From: Chamaecrista fasciculata
Lineage: Eukaryota; Streptophyta; Magnoliopsida; Fabales; Fabaceae
Assembly: GCA_003254925.1 (NCBI GenBank)
Contig: QANZ01003540.1
Location: forward strand, 81,674 to 145,673
Direction of reading: 5' to 3'
DNA length: 64,000 nucleotides
The position numbers and the translations under genes were made by a program. The notes under the pieces are model-generated. The model saw only the letters and a program-made list of their open reading frames with translations, was not told the DNA's origin and ran no database searches. Positions 11,306-23,005 of the stretch are shown piece after piece. Position 1 is the first letter of the stretch. Each line of letters begins with the position of its first letter.

Positions 11306-12028
11306 ATGGCTATGGAGGCTATGAATTCTCCTACTATGGCTATGGATGATCTTGATTTTCACTCAACCAAGAGGAAGCGCTCCAAACGACACCGTCTTGA
11401 TAGTAATAATACGACATCAGAAGAAGAGTATCTCGCTCTCTGTCTTCTCATGCTTGCTCATAGTGGAAACGACACCACCACTACCAAAACGACGTCGTCG
11501 AAGCCTTCTTCTTCTCATACATGTTCTATCTGCAACAAATCCTTCTCATCTTATCAAGCCCTCGGTGGTCACAAGGCCAGTCACCGTAAGTCAACCTCCG
11601 ATCACTCTTCCACCGCCGTCAATTCCTCCACCTCCGTCACCACCACCACCACCGCCGGCGGCGGCGGCGGCAAAATTCATGAGTGTTCAATCTGTCACAA
11701 GACTTTCGCGACCGGTCAAGCTCTCGGCGGCCACAAGCGCTGCCACTACGACGGCGGAAGCGGCAGCGCCGGCGCCGGCGGTACTATGATTACGTCATCT
11801 GAGGGAAACACATCCTCCGTCGCCGCCGCCGCACACAGCCACCGTGAGTTTGACTTGAACCTTCCGGCGCCGTTGACGGACTTTTTCCCGGCGGCGTCAA
11901 CGGTATGGGGCGGCGCCGTCGCCGTGAAGAGCATCGGAATCGGAGAAGAAGAGGTGGAGAGTCCTTTGCCGGTGACGGCGGCGGCGGCGAAACGGACTCG
12001 TTTGTTTATGGATGATGGAGAAGAGTAG
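11306..12028 (+). CDS. ZAT10/STZ-like C2H2 zinc-finger transcriptional repressor
   Basis: An intronless frame of 240 residues begins at the ATG that follows the TATA box; the in-frame codons upstream lie in the leader. Order of parts: basic nuclear-localisation cluster KRKRSKR (about 23-28), L-box [13 protein letters not shown] (39-51), first finger [21 protein letters not shown] (73-93, with the plant QALGGH signature), second finger [21 protein letters not shown] (127-147), and a DLN-type EAR motif FDLNLP (182-187). This is the layout of the C1-2i subclass (ZAT6, ZAT10, ZAT12, ZPT2), nuclear repressors induced by cold, drought, salt or oxidative stress that recruit TOPLESS-type corepressors through EAR. 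Length is close to ZAT10 (228) and ZAT6 (238). GC-rich Ala/Gly linkers (about 117-122 and 150-160) contrast with the AT-rich surroundings. Which ZAT paralogue it is cannot be settled by eye. Confidence 0.93.
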   Translation: MAMEAMNSPTMAMDDLDFHSTKRKRSKRHRLDSNNTTSEEEYLALCLLMLAHSGNDTTTTKTTSSKPSSSHTCSICNKSFSSYQALGGHKASHRKSTSDHSSTAVNSSTSVTTTTTAGGGGGKIHECSICHKTFATGQALGGHKRCHYDGGSGSAGAGGTMITSSEGNTSSVAAAAHSHREFDLNLPAPLTDFFPAASTVWGGAVAVKSIGIGEEEVESPLPVTAAAAKRTRLFMDDGEE

Positions 12029-12676
12029 AATTGAATCAATATACAGTGAGGAATTGAATCAAAATTGGATCGAGATTCGAGAGTTTTATAGTTTTGATCA
12101 TATATATATGTAAATTTCTTTTGTTGTTGTTTTTTTTTTTTTTTGTTTATGGGATTGGGGGAATTAGATTAACATGGAGATTTTGAGTTTTTTCTTGGTA
12201 TGAACTCATTTGTTCCTCTGTACAGACAGAAAGACAGATAGATTTGTTCTTCATTATTGCTTTTGGACTGTACTTCTCTATTTCTCTTCAATTTAATTTT
12301 CTCATTTTACATCTTTCAAATCAACTCTCTAACTTACAATTTTCGTGTGGTTCACTCTAACTTACAATTTACTTACTCGTATTAAAAATAAATTTGTAAG
12401 TTTTCTTTTTTTCATGGATTTTGATATGTCGTAGACTGATAGCCTCGACTGGTTACTGGTTTACTACCGATCCTTTATCTTTTGCAGGCATTTCTCGTAT
12501 ATTACTCAAAATTTAATAAGGAATCGAAAGGATAACTTTTAATTATTCAGATCCTCTTATCAAGAATTACTTAATCCCATCTAAAATTTAGTCGCGATTA
12601 ATGTTCCTCACATTTTATTTTACTAGTGTAATATATGAAGATCCAATATGTGAATCTTCCTAATTCTCACTTATAG
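12029..12676. other. 3' flank of the ZAT-type gene
   Basis: This is probable 3' untranslated sequence (T-rich, with a poly-T tract near 12125) followed by AT-rich spacer. Nothing else is recognisable. Confidence 0.4.
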
Positions 12677-12677
12677 C

Positions 12678-13168
12678 TAGGGATAATCAAAATACCCATA
12701 TTTAATGGGACTCTGGAATTTACCCTATGAGTATGGGTATAAACCCGTACCCATCCTTAATGGTATCAGGTCTGAGTATAGTGGTACTTTATCCGTACCC
12801 TACCCATATACCCATTTGTAATAATAAATATATTTTTATATATAAAAAATATAATACTTTAATACTTTTTACTGAAAAAATATTAAAGTTTTTATAAATA
12901 TTGAAATATTTTATTAATGTATTCATATTTATGATTTATTTTTTTTATATTTAGTAGTTATGGTCTTATGGATGTAAAAAATTGGATAAATATAAATTTT
13001 ATATTAACAAAAAATAATTTATTTTAAAATTTTTCCGGGTTTGGGTGCGGGTATGGGGATTAGACTACCCAGTGAGTATGGTATGGGGATTGATTTTGAT
13101 ACCCGCTCACATTCGGGTATGGGTCCGGGTATCATAGTATCCTACCCATACCCTACCTATGATCATCC
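12678..13168. mobile_element. hAT-like MITE
   Basis: About 490 bases lie between an imperfect terminal inverted repeat: AGGGATAATCA on the left and the complement of AGGGATGATCA on the right. Inside are facing runs of TACCCATA/TATGGGTA-type words. No protein is encoded. A clear 8-bp target duplication was not found, so family assignment rests on the terminal sequence only. Confidence 0.5.
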
Positions 13169-13199
13169 CTTAACATTAACTTATGTGGTTAATTAAGTC

Positions 13200-15022
13200 A
13201 ACACTGATCATAGGAAAAATTTAAATTTAAATATTTAAGGTTGAAATTTCAAATTGCTCTAAAATGTATGGGGTGGATTTCAATTAGTGGTAAATGTTTC
13301 TTTTATTTCATATATATTGAACCTATATATTTCTGGTTAAAAAAAAAAACCTATATAAAATAATCTCTCAAATTGGTTTAAAAATATTGAATGTGATCAT
13401 ATCTTTCTCGTTTCAAGTTTAATTGCAATAAATTAAGAGTTATGAGTTGTTTTTGACAAATACTTACTCTATTCAATTGACGCTGTCAACAAACGAGGTC
13501 AAATCGAGTCCCGAAAGTATATCACTCATTTCATAATCAAACAAATGGAGTTAGTCATATCTCTCTCATTTGAAATTTGAATATGACAAGTTTAAAATTA
13601 TGTGCTAACTCTTGAAAAGTTATTTTTCTACCCAATTGAGAGATCATTAATAAATTAGATCAAATCGCGTTCTAAAAATAGGTTTAGAACCAATTTAAAA
13701 AAATTTTAGAAACATATAAAACTAAATTGAAAAATTATGAAAATATATAAGATTATTCTCAAATAAAAAAAACATTTAAGACAATTACAAAATTTACCCC
13801 GTTCATTTGTGACAATTTAAGTTTTTGACCATACTATGAAGTATGAACCATGGGACTTCAGGATGAACTGATCAATTTTGAGTTTTTGACTATGGTCTAT
13901 GGGACTGTAAAATATGTAGCCTTTTGTTTTTTATTGAAGGTAAAATAGGTAGCTAGTAGTTGACTGCATTTTAAGGAAGTACAAGTAGATAAGTTTGGAC
14001 ATAGTAGATAACATTTTAATGAATCGGATTTTCTTTTTTAACAAGAATTCCCATGTTTTGAAATGAACAACATGAATCTAGTATACAAAAAAANAAAAAA
14101 AAAAAAAAAAAAAGACCCACTAAATTAACTTAATTAAAAGACGATTCAACTAATCCAGACACTCGCATTATCACTGAAACACATGGCAAATTAAAATATC
14201 CATATATGTGTGTGGTATATGGGGAGACACCAATGAAAATTGAAAACTGTGAAACACACAAACTAATAATTAACCACTGACGTTGGATCATTAATAATAA
14301 TAAGTCAAGGTCTTTTCCAAAGAATAATCAATCGATGAATGGTTGGTTCGTTGAAATTTTCTCGGGCAAGAATTTTCCGGGAAATTAAAATTCAGAGAAG
14401 AGAAAATAATTAAACAAAATATATAATAATAACATTAATAATAATATGGAGTACCGCGTGAACAACGAAGAAACAGCAGGAAAGACCGATGGATGGTTGT
14501 TAATTTTGGTATTTGCTAGTCGTTTTATTTAATTTATAGTTTAAATGAACTGTCTCCATTGAAGTTTTAATAGAAGACAGAATAACAATAAGGCTCACTA
14601 CTCAGTAAGAATTAATAATTAATAATATGACAAATAAATTATAATTATTCAAACATTACTAGTCAAAATGCTAGTGATTTTATGATTGGAATTCATGTTA
14701 ATTAATTCACGCACCTATAGTACACCTAGTTATCAGCCTCGAAACACTTATGTTTTAATAATTTAAACAATTTAAGGTAAAAAAAAATATGGTGTAATTA
14801 TAATGAGCAAAATAAACACTCCCGTTACACTATAACTCTAGTTATGTATTAAAAGTGAAAATAATAAGATTATATTGATATTGTAATTATATCTCAAACA
14901 GACTCAAAGACTCTACTACTTTCAAGAAATTTTGTCTTTTAAGTTAAATGTGATATATTTATTTTTACCTTTTCAAAAGTTAAATAGAAATAAAAATATG
15001 TTACTTGTTAACATTTTGTAGA
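13200..15022. other. AT-rich intergenic DNA with a dispersed repeat
   Basis: Bases about 13230-13800 share phrases (AATATTGAATGTGATCATAT, 'catatctctctcatttgaaatttgaatatgac') with 45775-46185, so they belong to one dispersed repeat family. An N at 14094 sits in a poly-A run. No gene is supported. Confidence 0.45.
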
Positions 15023-16070
15023 TTGTTGTACATAAAAGATTGTCACGTGGCACCAAAAATTTAATAAAAAATAAATGTCATATATGATCTATATATAGTG
15101 AAAAAAAACAACTTCATACCTTAGATCTTTTGAAAAGAAAATTTCTAAATAAACATTCCGTGGATTGCAATACATAAAATATTGTCACGTGACACTGAAA
15201 ATCTAATAAAAAATAAATGACATATATATATGATCTATATATAGTGAAAAAAAACTTTATGCCTTAGATCTTTTGGAAAGAAAATTCTCAAATTAATATT
15301 TCATAGATTGCTATGTTGGATTATTTTTATCAAATAATCCTAAATTGTGGATTAGCACTAATCATAAGCATGGTTCTTATTATAAATATTGCATATATAT
15401 TAAGTTGTCAATTCTGTTAAAGTACTGCCTACTTGGATACGGCCATGATTCACTTATAGGTGTAATAGAGTCATTCTGTGATAGATCGATCTGACTCTTA
15501 ACCTATTCCGGAGAGAGGCCCAACCTGCGAGAGCCAACTTACTATCAATGGTCCTATCAAATTGATAGTCAAATACCGGCTATTATCACCATCTTATATT
15601 AATATTACATTTTAATAAATAAACCATTTTTCCTCCTATATATAAGTTACAATGGTGATATGAGTTTGGTGTGAAGTTCTAGCACATATTGGTGGCTCTC
15701 AGCAGGCTGCAACTTCTATGCTGCTTTCTCTAACATTTCCAGGGATTAAACAGTACAAAAGCATCCGATGGATTTCGGCTCAATCTCAAGTACGATTTAG
15801 ATTCATCCCACTAATCTAAATCTAGCATGCTATACATAAAATATTGTCACGTAACAGTAAAAATCTAATAAAAAATAAATGTCATATCTTATCCATATAC
15901 AGTGAAAAACAATCTTCATTCCTTAGCTCTTTTGAGAAAAAAACTAAATTGACATTTCGTAGATTGTGATACATAAAATAGTCACGTGGCTCCTAAAATC
16001 TAATAAAAAATAAATGTCATATCTAATTCATATATAGTAAAAAAAAAAAACTTTATTACTTAGAGTGAAA
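15023..16070. repeat. Four-unit tandem repeat (about 110-150 bases per unit)
   Basis: Four units start near 15023, 15163, 15829 and 15958. Each has the order GATTG..ATACATAAAA, TTGTCACGTGGCAC or a close form, TCTAATAAAAAATAAATG(T)CATAT, a short 'tatatatagtgaaaaaa' tract, then CTTAGATCTTTTG. Units 2 and 3 were contiguous before a solo LTR (15314-15827) inserted between them. Three units keep CACGTG or CACGTGA near the front. No coding potential. Confidence 0.8.
15314..15827. mobile_element. Solo LTR with 5-bp target duplication
   Basis: A 514-base insertion begins TGTTGG, ends TCTAGCA (TG...CA) and is flanked on both sides by TGCTA (15309-15313 and 15828-15832). It carries a TATA-like stretch (CCTATATATAAG) at about 15636 and no coding sequence. 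A lone LTR left by recombination between the two LTRs of a parent element fits all of this. Superfamily is not decidable from the LTR alone. Confidence 0.85.
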
Positions 16071-17074
16071 AAAATATCCCAAAGCACCATTTAATCAAGC
16101 TAAAAGGTCCAATTATAGTCACTTAGAGTAGCCACCAAGTAACCAAGAAATGGAAAAGAGATATTTTTAGTGTTTCATAACATGAAGTGAGATAATTAAA
16201 TAAATGAAAAATAAAATAAGAGAAAATAATTTAGTATATCAACTACATGTTTTTCTATTTTACAATTTCTCAAAAAAAAAATCACAAAAAGTCCACACAT
16301 ATATAGAATCTAATTTCTCAAAAATATCCTTAAAAATATATTATAATAATGAAAAAAAAACTCTTAACAGCTAATGCTAAGTAATTGAACTTTTGTGGCA
16401 ATAATTTAATCTACTAGTTTACTCCATAAATGTTTGAGAGGGAAAAAATACAATAAATAAAAAGATGCTATATTAGTAAGGGTAAAACAAAACAAGAAGT
16501 ACATAAATAATAAATGATAATTGATATGTATGGGAATAAGCTAATATATGTGTTAATTAATTAGGATAATTGGTAAGGTGGGTTGAACCAAAAATCTTCC
16601 CATGTGGTTCCTGCCTTTAATGCACATGTTGGTATGATAATACCAAATTTGTAACGCCTTTATTTGTGTGGCTTTAGGACACTTTGATAGTACAATTGGG
16701 TTGGCTAATTCTCTATCCAACCTACTAATTGTAATATTTCAACATCTTTAATTTAATTTGGATAATTTTAAGAATATATATAGGTTCGTTGAATGTGTTA
16801 TGTGTACACACATATTAAGTTCTATCTTTTGATAAAAGACAACGTTATTTCGGTAAACTCCATGTTTATATATCCTTAATTCATATATATTTAGGAATAT
16901 AATTTTGACCAAGCTCTTTCAGTATAATATGGGCAGGTCCTAGGGATATAATGCTTAACGGAGTCAACCTTTGTTAATTGAATTTTAATTAATTAAGCAA
17001 CTCAAATTAAGTAATTTAGGAGAGATCTTAATTATATATAATTTTCAAGTGTTTGTTAAATAAGCTATTTAATA
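16071..17074. other. AT-rich intergenic DNA
   Basis: No gene, repeat end or RNA gene is recognisable. Confidence 0.4.
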
Positions 17075-17079
17075 AAATA

Positions 17080-17425
17080 TGTTGGGCGGAAGCACAACCC
17101 ACACAAGAAATAAAGGAAGAGGAAACGGAGAAACGAACACAAATCTTTAACGTGGTTCGGTGCCTCAAGACCTACTCCACTGCCCCCTCTGGGACAAAAT
17201 TCACTATTTGTAATTTTTGCACGGAAAAATTACAAACCCTCCTCAATACAATTTTTGAACGGAAAAATTGAAAACCCTCTCTCACAACTACCCAAACCCT
17301 TTCACACTCAAAGGCTAGTAGAAGTGATACAAAAAAAGATAGAAGCCCCACTCTCTATTTATAAGGCCCCCTCCCCCTCTCAAGTTTTGTACCCATCGAT
17401 GTGGGACTTGGGAGAAATCCCAACA
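17080..17425 (-). repeat. 3' LTR of the TR-GAG element
   Basis: This direct repeat matches 18611-18955. It contains the phrase AACGTGGTTCGGTGCCTC and a 'tatttataaggcccc' promoter-like stretch when read on the minus strand's complement. Confidence 0.92.
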
Positions 17426-17523
17426 AATCCTCCCTTCACCCAAAGTCCCACATCATCTCACTCTATCAGAAAACTGACCTCTCTACATTCTCAGCTTTCT
17501 GATCTCCTCCACTTCTGGAGCGA

Positions 17524-18342
17524 TCACAAGAAGTCATCTGCAACATTGACTTCATTTGAAGAAGAAGCCATCTTTGCCTTGCCCCTCCTCTCCTTCAGGT
17601 TCTGCATGTCCTCCCTGAATTCTGGGCATTTCACCTGCTTGTGTCCCAACTTCCCACAATAATAGCACTCAACAGTGCTCGTGTCTCTCGGCCGAGTTCT
17701 TCTCTCAAGTTGGTCACCCTTCTTCTTCCTCTCTCTTTCAATATTCTCTGCAGCTAGTAAATGACTATCCCCGGAAGACTCTTCACCACCCATCATCCTC
17801 TGACTCTCCTTCATTGCCGTCATTGCCTCATCTAATTTCAATGTGCTCTTCCCTGCTAACATTGACTGCACTAGTGGCTTGAAGGATTTTGGTAATGAAG
17901 CTAACAGGAGCAACGCTTGCTCTTCATCCTTGATAGTCTCCCCTGCATTCAACAGTCTAGATACCAGCTCATTAAATTTATTAATGTGATCAATCACATT
18001 ACCTCCCTCTTCCATCTTCAGTGAATACAAGTCCATCTTCATCATCAATCGGTTGGTGAGCGTTTTTGACGCAAACTTGCTCTCCAACGTGTCCCACAAA
18101 CTCTTCGGCGACGTCTCCTTTAACACTGTCACTTTAATCTGCGGGGCTAGAGCCAACCGAATTGTACTAACAGCTTTCTTTTGAATTGTATTCCACTCTT
18201 CATCTTTCATTCCACTTGGTTTTTCCTCACTCAATGCAGATTCAAGACCCTGTTGAACTAAATAATCCTGAATTGTGCATTGCCACAACATGAAATCCGT
18301 TCTCCCATCAAATAACGGAACTTCAAACTTCAAGGTCGCCAT
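17524..18342 (-). CDS. Copia-type Gag polyprotein (fossil element part)
   Basis: About 272 residues are read from the ATG at 18342 (MATLKFEVPLFDGRTDF...), the conserved start of Copia Gag; the in-frame codons upstream lie in the leader. The parts are a UBN2/Gag-polypeptide region with the family's W-x-x-x-x-x-x-x-L and LWDTLESKF-like motifs, then near the C-terminus a CCHC zinc knuckle CYYCGKLGHKQVKC that would bind RNA. Gag would form the particle that packages the element's transcript. The frame looks whole. No pol genes follow before the 3' LTR. Confidence 0.9.
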   Translation of the reverse strand: MATLKFEVPLFDGRTDFMLWQCTIQDYLVQQGLESALSEEKPSGMKDEEWNTIQKKAVSTIRLALAPQIKVTVLKETSPKSLWDTLESKFASKTLTNRLMMKMDLYSLKMEEGGNVIDHINKFNELVSRLLNAGETIKDEEQALLLLASLPKSFKPLVQSMLAGKSTLKLDEAMTAMKESQRMMGGEESSGDSHLLAAENIERERKKKGDQLERRTRPRDTSTVECYYCGKLGHKQVKCPEFREDMQNLKERRGKAKMASSSNEVNVADDFL

Positions 18343-18593
18343 CATACAAACAGACAACCAATAACTAGCACCACAGAAGACAGACAGCCTATAACCAGCA
18401 CCACAAGCAACCAACAACCACAAACAGTCTAACAGACAACCACTCCAAAATCCAGAAAACTAACTTCAAAACTGGAATTAAAATCAAAAGCTAGACTGAA
18501 CCAACCTCTCTTGATGTTGCAGTGCCGGAACCTTCTGCTGACTGGCTGACCCACTTGCTCCTTCCTCTCCCTTCTTCCTCCCTGGACTTCAAC

Positions 18594-18610
18594 CTGGCTC
18601 TGATACCACT
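18594..18610 (-). other. Primer-binding site of the TR-GAG element
   Basis: Read on the minus strand, the sequence directly after the 5' LTR is AG TGGTATCAGAGCCAG, which matches the 3' end of initiator methionine tRNA used by most plant Copia elements. Confidence 0.85.
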
Positions 18611-18955
18611 TGTTGGGCGAAAGCACAACCCACACAAGAAATAAAGGAAGAGGAAACGGAGAAACGAACACAAATCTTTAACGTGGTTCGGTGCCTCAAG
18701 ACCTACTCCACGGCCCCCTCTGGGACAAAATTCACTATTTGTAATTTTTGCACGGAAAAATTACAAACCCTCCTCAATACAATTTTTGAACGGAAAAATT
18801 GAAAACCCTCTCTCACAACTACCCAAACCCTTTCACACTCAAAGGCTAGTAGAAGTGATACAAAAAAAGATAGAAGCCCCACTCTCTATTTATAAGGCCC
18901 CTCCCCCTCTCAAGTTTTGTACCCATCGATGTGGGACTTGAGAGAAATCCCAACA
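18611..18955 (-). repeat. 5' LTR of the TR-GAG element
   Basis: Near-identical direct repeat of 17080-17425, ending next to target duplication AAATA. Confidence 0.92.
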
Positions 18956-18960
18956 AAATA

Positions 18961-20604
18961 ATGATGAAATAATAATTATCCTTCTATATGGTGCAATATT
19001 TAACCTAATATCGATGTTTAAGGCGTCATGTGTTCTTGTAAGAACGTGGGAGCTATGAGATGAGTGACATTTGTGATTTGGAAGAATAGAAGGAGTATGA
19101 CTGAATTCATGGGTAAAGCCCTTTAAGAAGAGACCTTATTTTTAAAATAATAATAAATATATACTATTTTTGGAAAAATAATTAATCTTTATACTCTATA
19201 TAATGCTTATGAGCTCATAGAATAACCAAATTTCTAAAGTTAAATGCATTTGAGTTTTAAGTCAAGAAAAAATATATTTATAAATTTTAAAATTTGTCAA
19301 ACAAACGGTATGAATTTTCAACTTTATTCATTTAAAATATTTGAGTTTTATAGTTTGACAGACAATTTTTCATCAAGATTTAAAATTCATCAGTATTTTT
19401 TACCCCAATATAAAATTTAAAGAATCTCAGTGCATTTTAGCCAATTTTTAATTAGTCCATTGTATGTATTATTACCGATACTAAATTACTATAATAGGGT
19501 TAGTATAATAGTTTATGTATTTTTACCTCATATTTGTATGTCAACGCATTTGTTAGCTTAGTCAGTTTTAAATAAATAGTGTTATTATAAATTTAAGGAT
19601 TAAGATCAAATTGAAACAAGTAATATTATAGATTGGGATCCATATGTGTAGAAAGATAAGATGATAAAACAGACGTGGGAATCTAAAGTGTCCATTGCGT
19701 GTGGGACTGAGGTGAAAAAAAGAAAAAGCCTTCTATTTGGATTTATCCTTCCATCCTTTATTATTTTCATGAACAAAAAACAAAAAGGAACACAAGTAAA
19801 AAAGCAGTCAAACAGTGAGAGTTTCAAATTTCTGTATCTAGGTGCACAAAATAATAATAATAATATAGTCATAAAAAAATTATTTAACCCACTGAAAACT
19901 CATTAGGGAAAATAATATAAGGTGGATAAATGCCACTCCCTTTGTCATATATTTTTGTCTTGCCCAAATAATAAATTAGTTAATCACCAACTTTAAATAA
20001 TTTACAAATAACAATTACATGTCAAATAGACCCAACAAAAAAAAATTATCATTAACAATTATCTCGGTGTATTATATATAACATTAGCTATGCATGGGCC
20101 ATGGTGGTCTTTNAACATGTAATATAAAAATATTAAAAAATAATAAATCTTGACTTAGATTGAAAATCATATGGAGTTTATTATCAATTTAATAGATAAA
20201 GGTAGAGTAAAAGATAAAGTTGACAAAAAATAAATAAATTTTTTGAGACAGCATTGATAGTAAATAAACTTTAAGGATAAATTGAAAGCTAATGTAAAAT
20301 TTAAAAATAAAAAATATTTTTTATCCTTACTTTCATTTCTCTATAATTTTGATATCTCCAACATACTTTAATACTGCACCTAATGAAATGAGAATATAAG
20401 ACTAACCAATATGATTAAAGTCCACTTGAAATGACTTCAGCTGATTTTGTTTAATTTGGACTTTAAGTATATTCCCAAGTGGGAAAAACTAACCAATATG
20501 ATTAATTAGATTTATTTTCAATTAATACAAGTTAGATCAATGATTAGGAAGTTTAATTCATGAATTTGGTCTACGTCAAAGCTTTTAGCTTTCTTCTTAT
20601 TTGG
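18961..20604. other. AT-rich intergenic DNA
   Basis: No gene is supported. Two short overlapping frames on opposite strands near 19606-19906 look accidental. An N lies at 20113. Confidence 0.4.
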
Positions 20605-20606
20605 TA

Positions 20607-20882
20607 CTCCCTCCGGTTCATAATATCTGTTGTAATTTAGTATGTGCGCACAGACAAAAAAAATGATTAATTTACCTTAAACTTAGAAAAATATAAGATA
20701 AAATAAATGTATTACCCTCATTTATTCTTTCCTATTTTCAAAGGAGATTTATTATTGAGAGAAAATAAGTAGGGGTAAAATTGTAAAAAGATAATTAATG
20801 CTTTCTTGACTTTATAAAACATCAGATATTTTGAAACATAGACCTTCTTAAAACTATGGCAGATATTGTGAACTGGAGGGAG
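20607..20882. mobile_element. Stowaway MITE (Tc1/Mariner type)
   Basis: A 276-base element starts CTCCCTCCGGTTCATAATA and ends with the inverted counterpart (complement of CTCCCTCCAGTTCACAATA), a 23-base terminal repeat with two mismatches. It is flanked by the TA target duplication (20605-20606, 20883-20884). No coding sequence; it depends on Mariner-type transposase. Confidence 0.9.
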
Positions 20883-20884
20883 TA

Positions 20885-21464
20885 TTTGATACAACCCCAA
20901 TTTGCCCACTTCACTTTTTGTCTTCTTTATGATGAACATAAACACTGATTATGAAGTGGGATTAGCATTTGTTGTAGTTTATGGTTAACATATATGGTTA
21001 AAACATATTTCAAAAAATAGAATATTAGCATAAATTAAATTTATATAAATTATTTTTGAAAAATAAATCAATAGGGCACAATCAAAATCGAACTTCATAT
21101 TCAATTTATACAAAATCTGGCCCAACATGTACACATCTAATACTCACATATTTGTGAAAGTTTTGTATAATTAGATACTTGTATTTATCAGGCCAAAAAA
21201 AATAATACTTGTATTTATACCAAACTTCTTAAAATCCCAAAACTTGGCTCAATATGTACACTCCTAATACTCACTCTCTTTTTTAGTTGGGCCAATTTAG
21301 TTTTGACCTTATTATTGTATTATATTATTTACAAGGCCCTAATAGCTCCTATTTTTGGACTTCTAAAGTTGCAAAGAAAGTTAGATTACAATTTAAGCCC
21401 ACACTTCTCTATTGGCCTCTGGAATCTTATGGTGTCCATTGCATAAGAGCTACTGAAAAATTAA
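20885..21464. other. AT-rich spacer
   Basis: Contains a repeated phrase around 21110-21260 ('cccaacatgtacacatctaatactcac' and 'ctcaatatgtacactcctaatactcac' forms), suggesting a small local duplication. No gene. Confidence 0.4.
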
Positions 21465-22870
21465 GGGTGCGTTTGCCTTAAGATTATAATTTCATTATAA
21501 TCCCATTACAATTTCATTATCCCCATTTTTATTATAAAACTTAAGCTACAGTGCTATTTGGGTGTTTGTTTTTCAATTATAAAGTCATTACAAAAATTAC
21601 ACTTCATTACAAACTCATTTCATTACATATTTCATACCCAATTACTAACATACCCCTACTCAAATACCTATAATTACCTATACTCTAATACAAATATAAA
21701 AAAACTATTTAGCAAAATAGTAATTTTCAATACCCTCATTTATTACACTTACAACTTTCTCTCTCCACTCATCATTTTTTCTTTTTTCTTCCTCTTTTTC
21801 TTATTCACCCCCTCTCTCTCTCACATATATATTTTATAATTATAATATATATATATATACATTTCGGCAAAAAATATATATATATATACATATTATAATA
21901 ATATAATGTGTATATATATTTTAACATATATATATATGCCACACACTCACGTATTCATATATATAATATAATAATATATAAATATTTTTTATTTAAAAAA
22001 TATATTATATTATACTATATATAATTTATAATTTATATTAATTTAAAATAAAATAATTCAACTCATGTTATTTACATTTTAGTCCATGATATAAAATATA
22101 TAATTCAGACGCCAAAAATATACATTTTGGTCTCTCCTCCAGTATATATATGGGTATACGAGAGAGGCAGATAGTGGAAGAAGAGTGGATGGTGCGATGT
22201 GCTCATGCGTGAAGATCAACGGTCATATTATTACCCGCAAAAAGACAAACCGTTTTGATTAATATATAATTTTTGGTCCCACATTTTTTTCGTGGATAAC
22301 ATTTTGGTCCTTCAATTTATTTTTTGGAGGAAAGTTTGCAATATAGAAACCCAATCATTGATGAATGCAATTTTTTACGGGTCAAGAGATATATTTCACT
22401 TTCGTAAGGACCGATTCGTTCAATTTATATAAAATCATAGACCAAATGGTAGGTTTTTAAAAATTTTCATGTTATTTACATTTTGGTCCTTTCATTTCAT
22501 TACATAGTACTACTCCAACCTTCATTACAAATATTCACATCTAGCACAAATTCCGAGACAATTTCATTACCATTTCATTTCATAACCACCACAACCAAAA
22601 AGTCAAAATAGTATTTTTTTTTTATTTCTATCTATTTCCATTATCAATTATCAATTCTACCCCTATACAATTTAAAAAAACCATATATTTATTTCAACCA
22701 ACCACAATCATTACATACTCTTTTTCATAATTTCACATCCTATTTTTTTCATTACATCTCAAACTAATCCAAACACCATTTTCATTACATTTTCATTACA
22801 TAATTTTCTCATTACCATTTCATTACATAAAATCATCATTTCATTACCTACTTCTAATCCAAACACACCC
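21465..22870. mobile_element. PIF/Harbinger-like non-autonomous element
   Basis: About 1.4 kb lies between GGGTGCGTTTG on the left and the complement of GGGTGTGTTTGG on the right, flanked by TAA on both sides, as for PIF/Harbinger elements. The arms are rich in CATTACA words. The middle contains long TA microsatellites (about 21838-21930). A repeated phrase ('tgttatttacatttt(a/g)gtcc' near 22068 and 22470) hints at a nested insertion. No transposase frame is visible. Confidence 0.6.
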
Positions 22871-23005
22871 TAAGGCTGATCTAAATTATTCTAATACCCT
22901 TTTCTTTAATTATTTCTTTTCATGCACCATAAGACAAAAAAAAGTTCTCAAATATATGGACCAATCTGATTTTTAATTTTTTAAAATGTAATTTTTTTTA
23001 AACTT

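Larger units (their letters stand above)
17080..18955 (-). mobile_element. Gag-only LTR retrotransposon (TR-GAG type, Copia-related), looks whole
   Basis: This 1.88-kb element lies on the minus strand. Its LTRs (17080-17425 and 18611-18955, about 346 and 345 bases) start TGTTGGGAT and end GCCCAACA. A 5-bp target duplication AAATA flanks it (17075-17079 and 18956-18960). Next to the 5' LTR (right side) is a primer-binding site reading TGGTATCAGAGC, matching initiator methionine tRNA as in Copia elements. Next to the 3' LTR is a purine-rich tract (GAAGGGAGGA). The interior has only a Gag frame and no protease, integrase or reverse transcriptase. The two LTRs differ at about four places, so insertion looks recent (order of a few hundred thousand years at commonly used plant rates). 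Mobilisation would need a partner element's enzymes. Confidence 0.92.

Noticed and set aside
11346-12039. Frames overlapping the ZAT-type gene in other frames (11346-11789 plus, 11746-12039 minus)
   Set aside because: Low-complexity shadows of a well-supported C2H2 gene.
17053-17662. Plus-strand frames in the TR-GAG region
   Set aside because: They cross an LTR and run antisense to Gag; no domain.
18429-18673. Two minus-strand frames between Gag and the right LTR
   Set aside because: They lie in the leader and cross the primer site and LTR edge; no domain seen.
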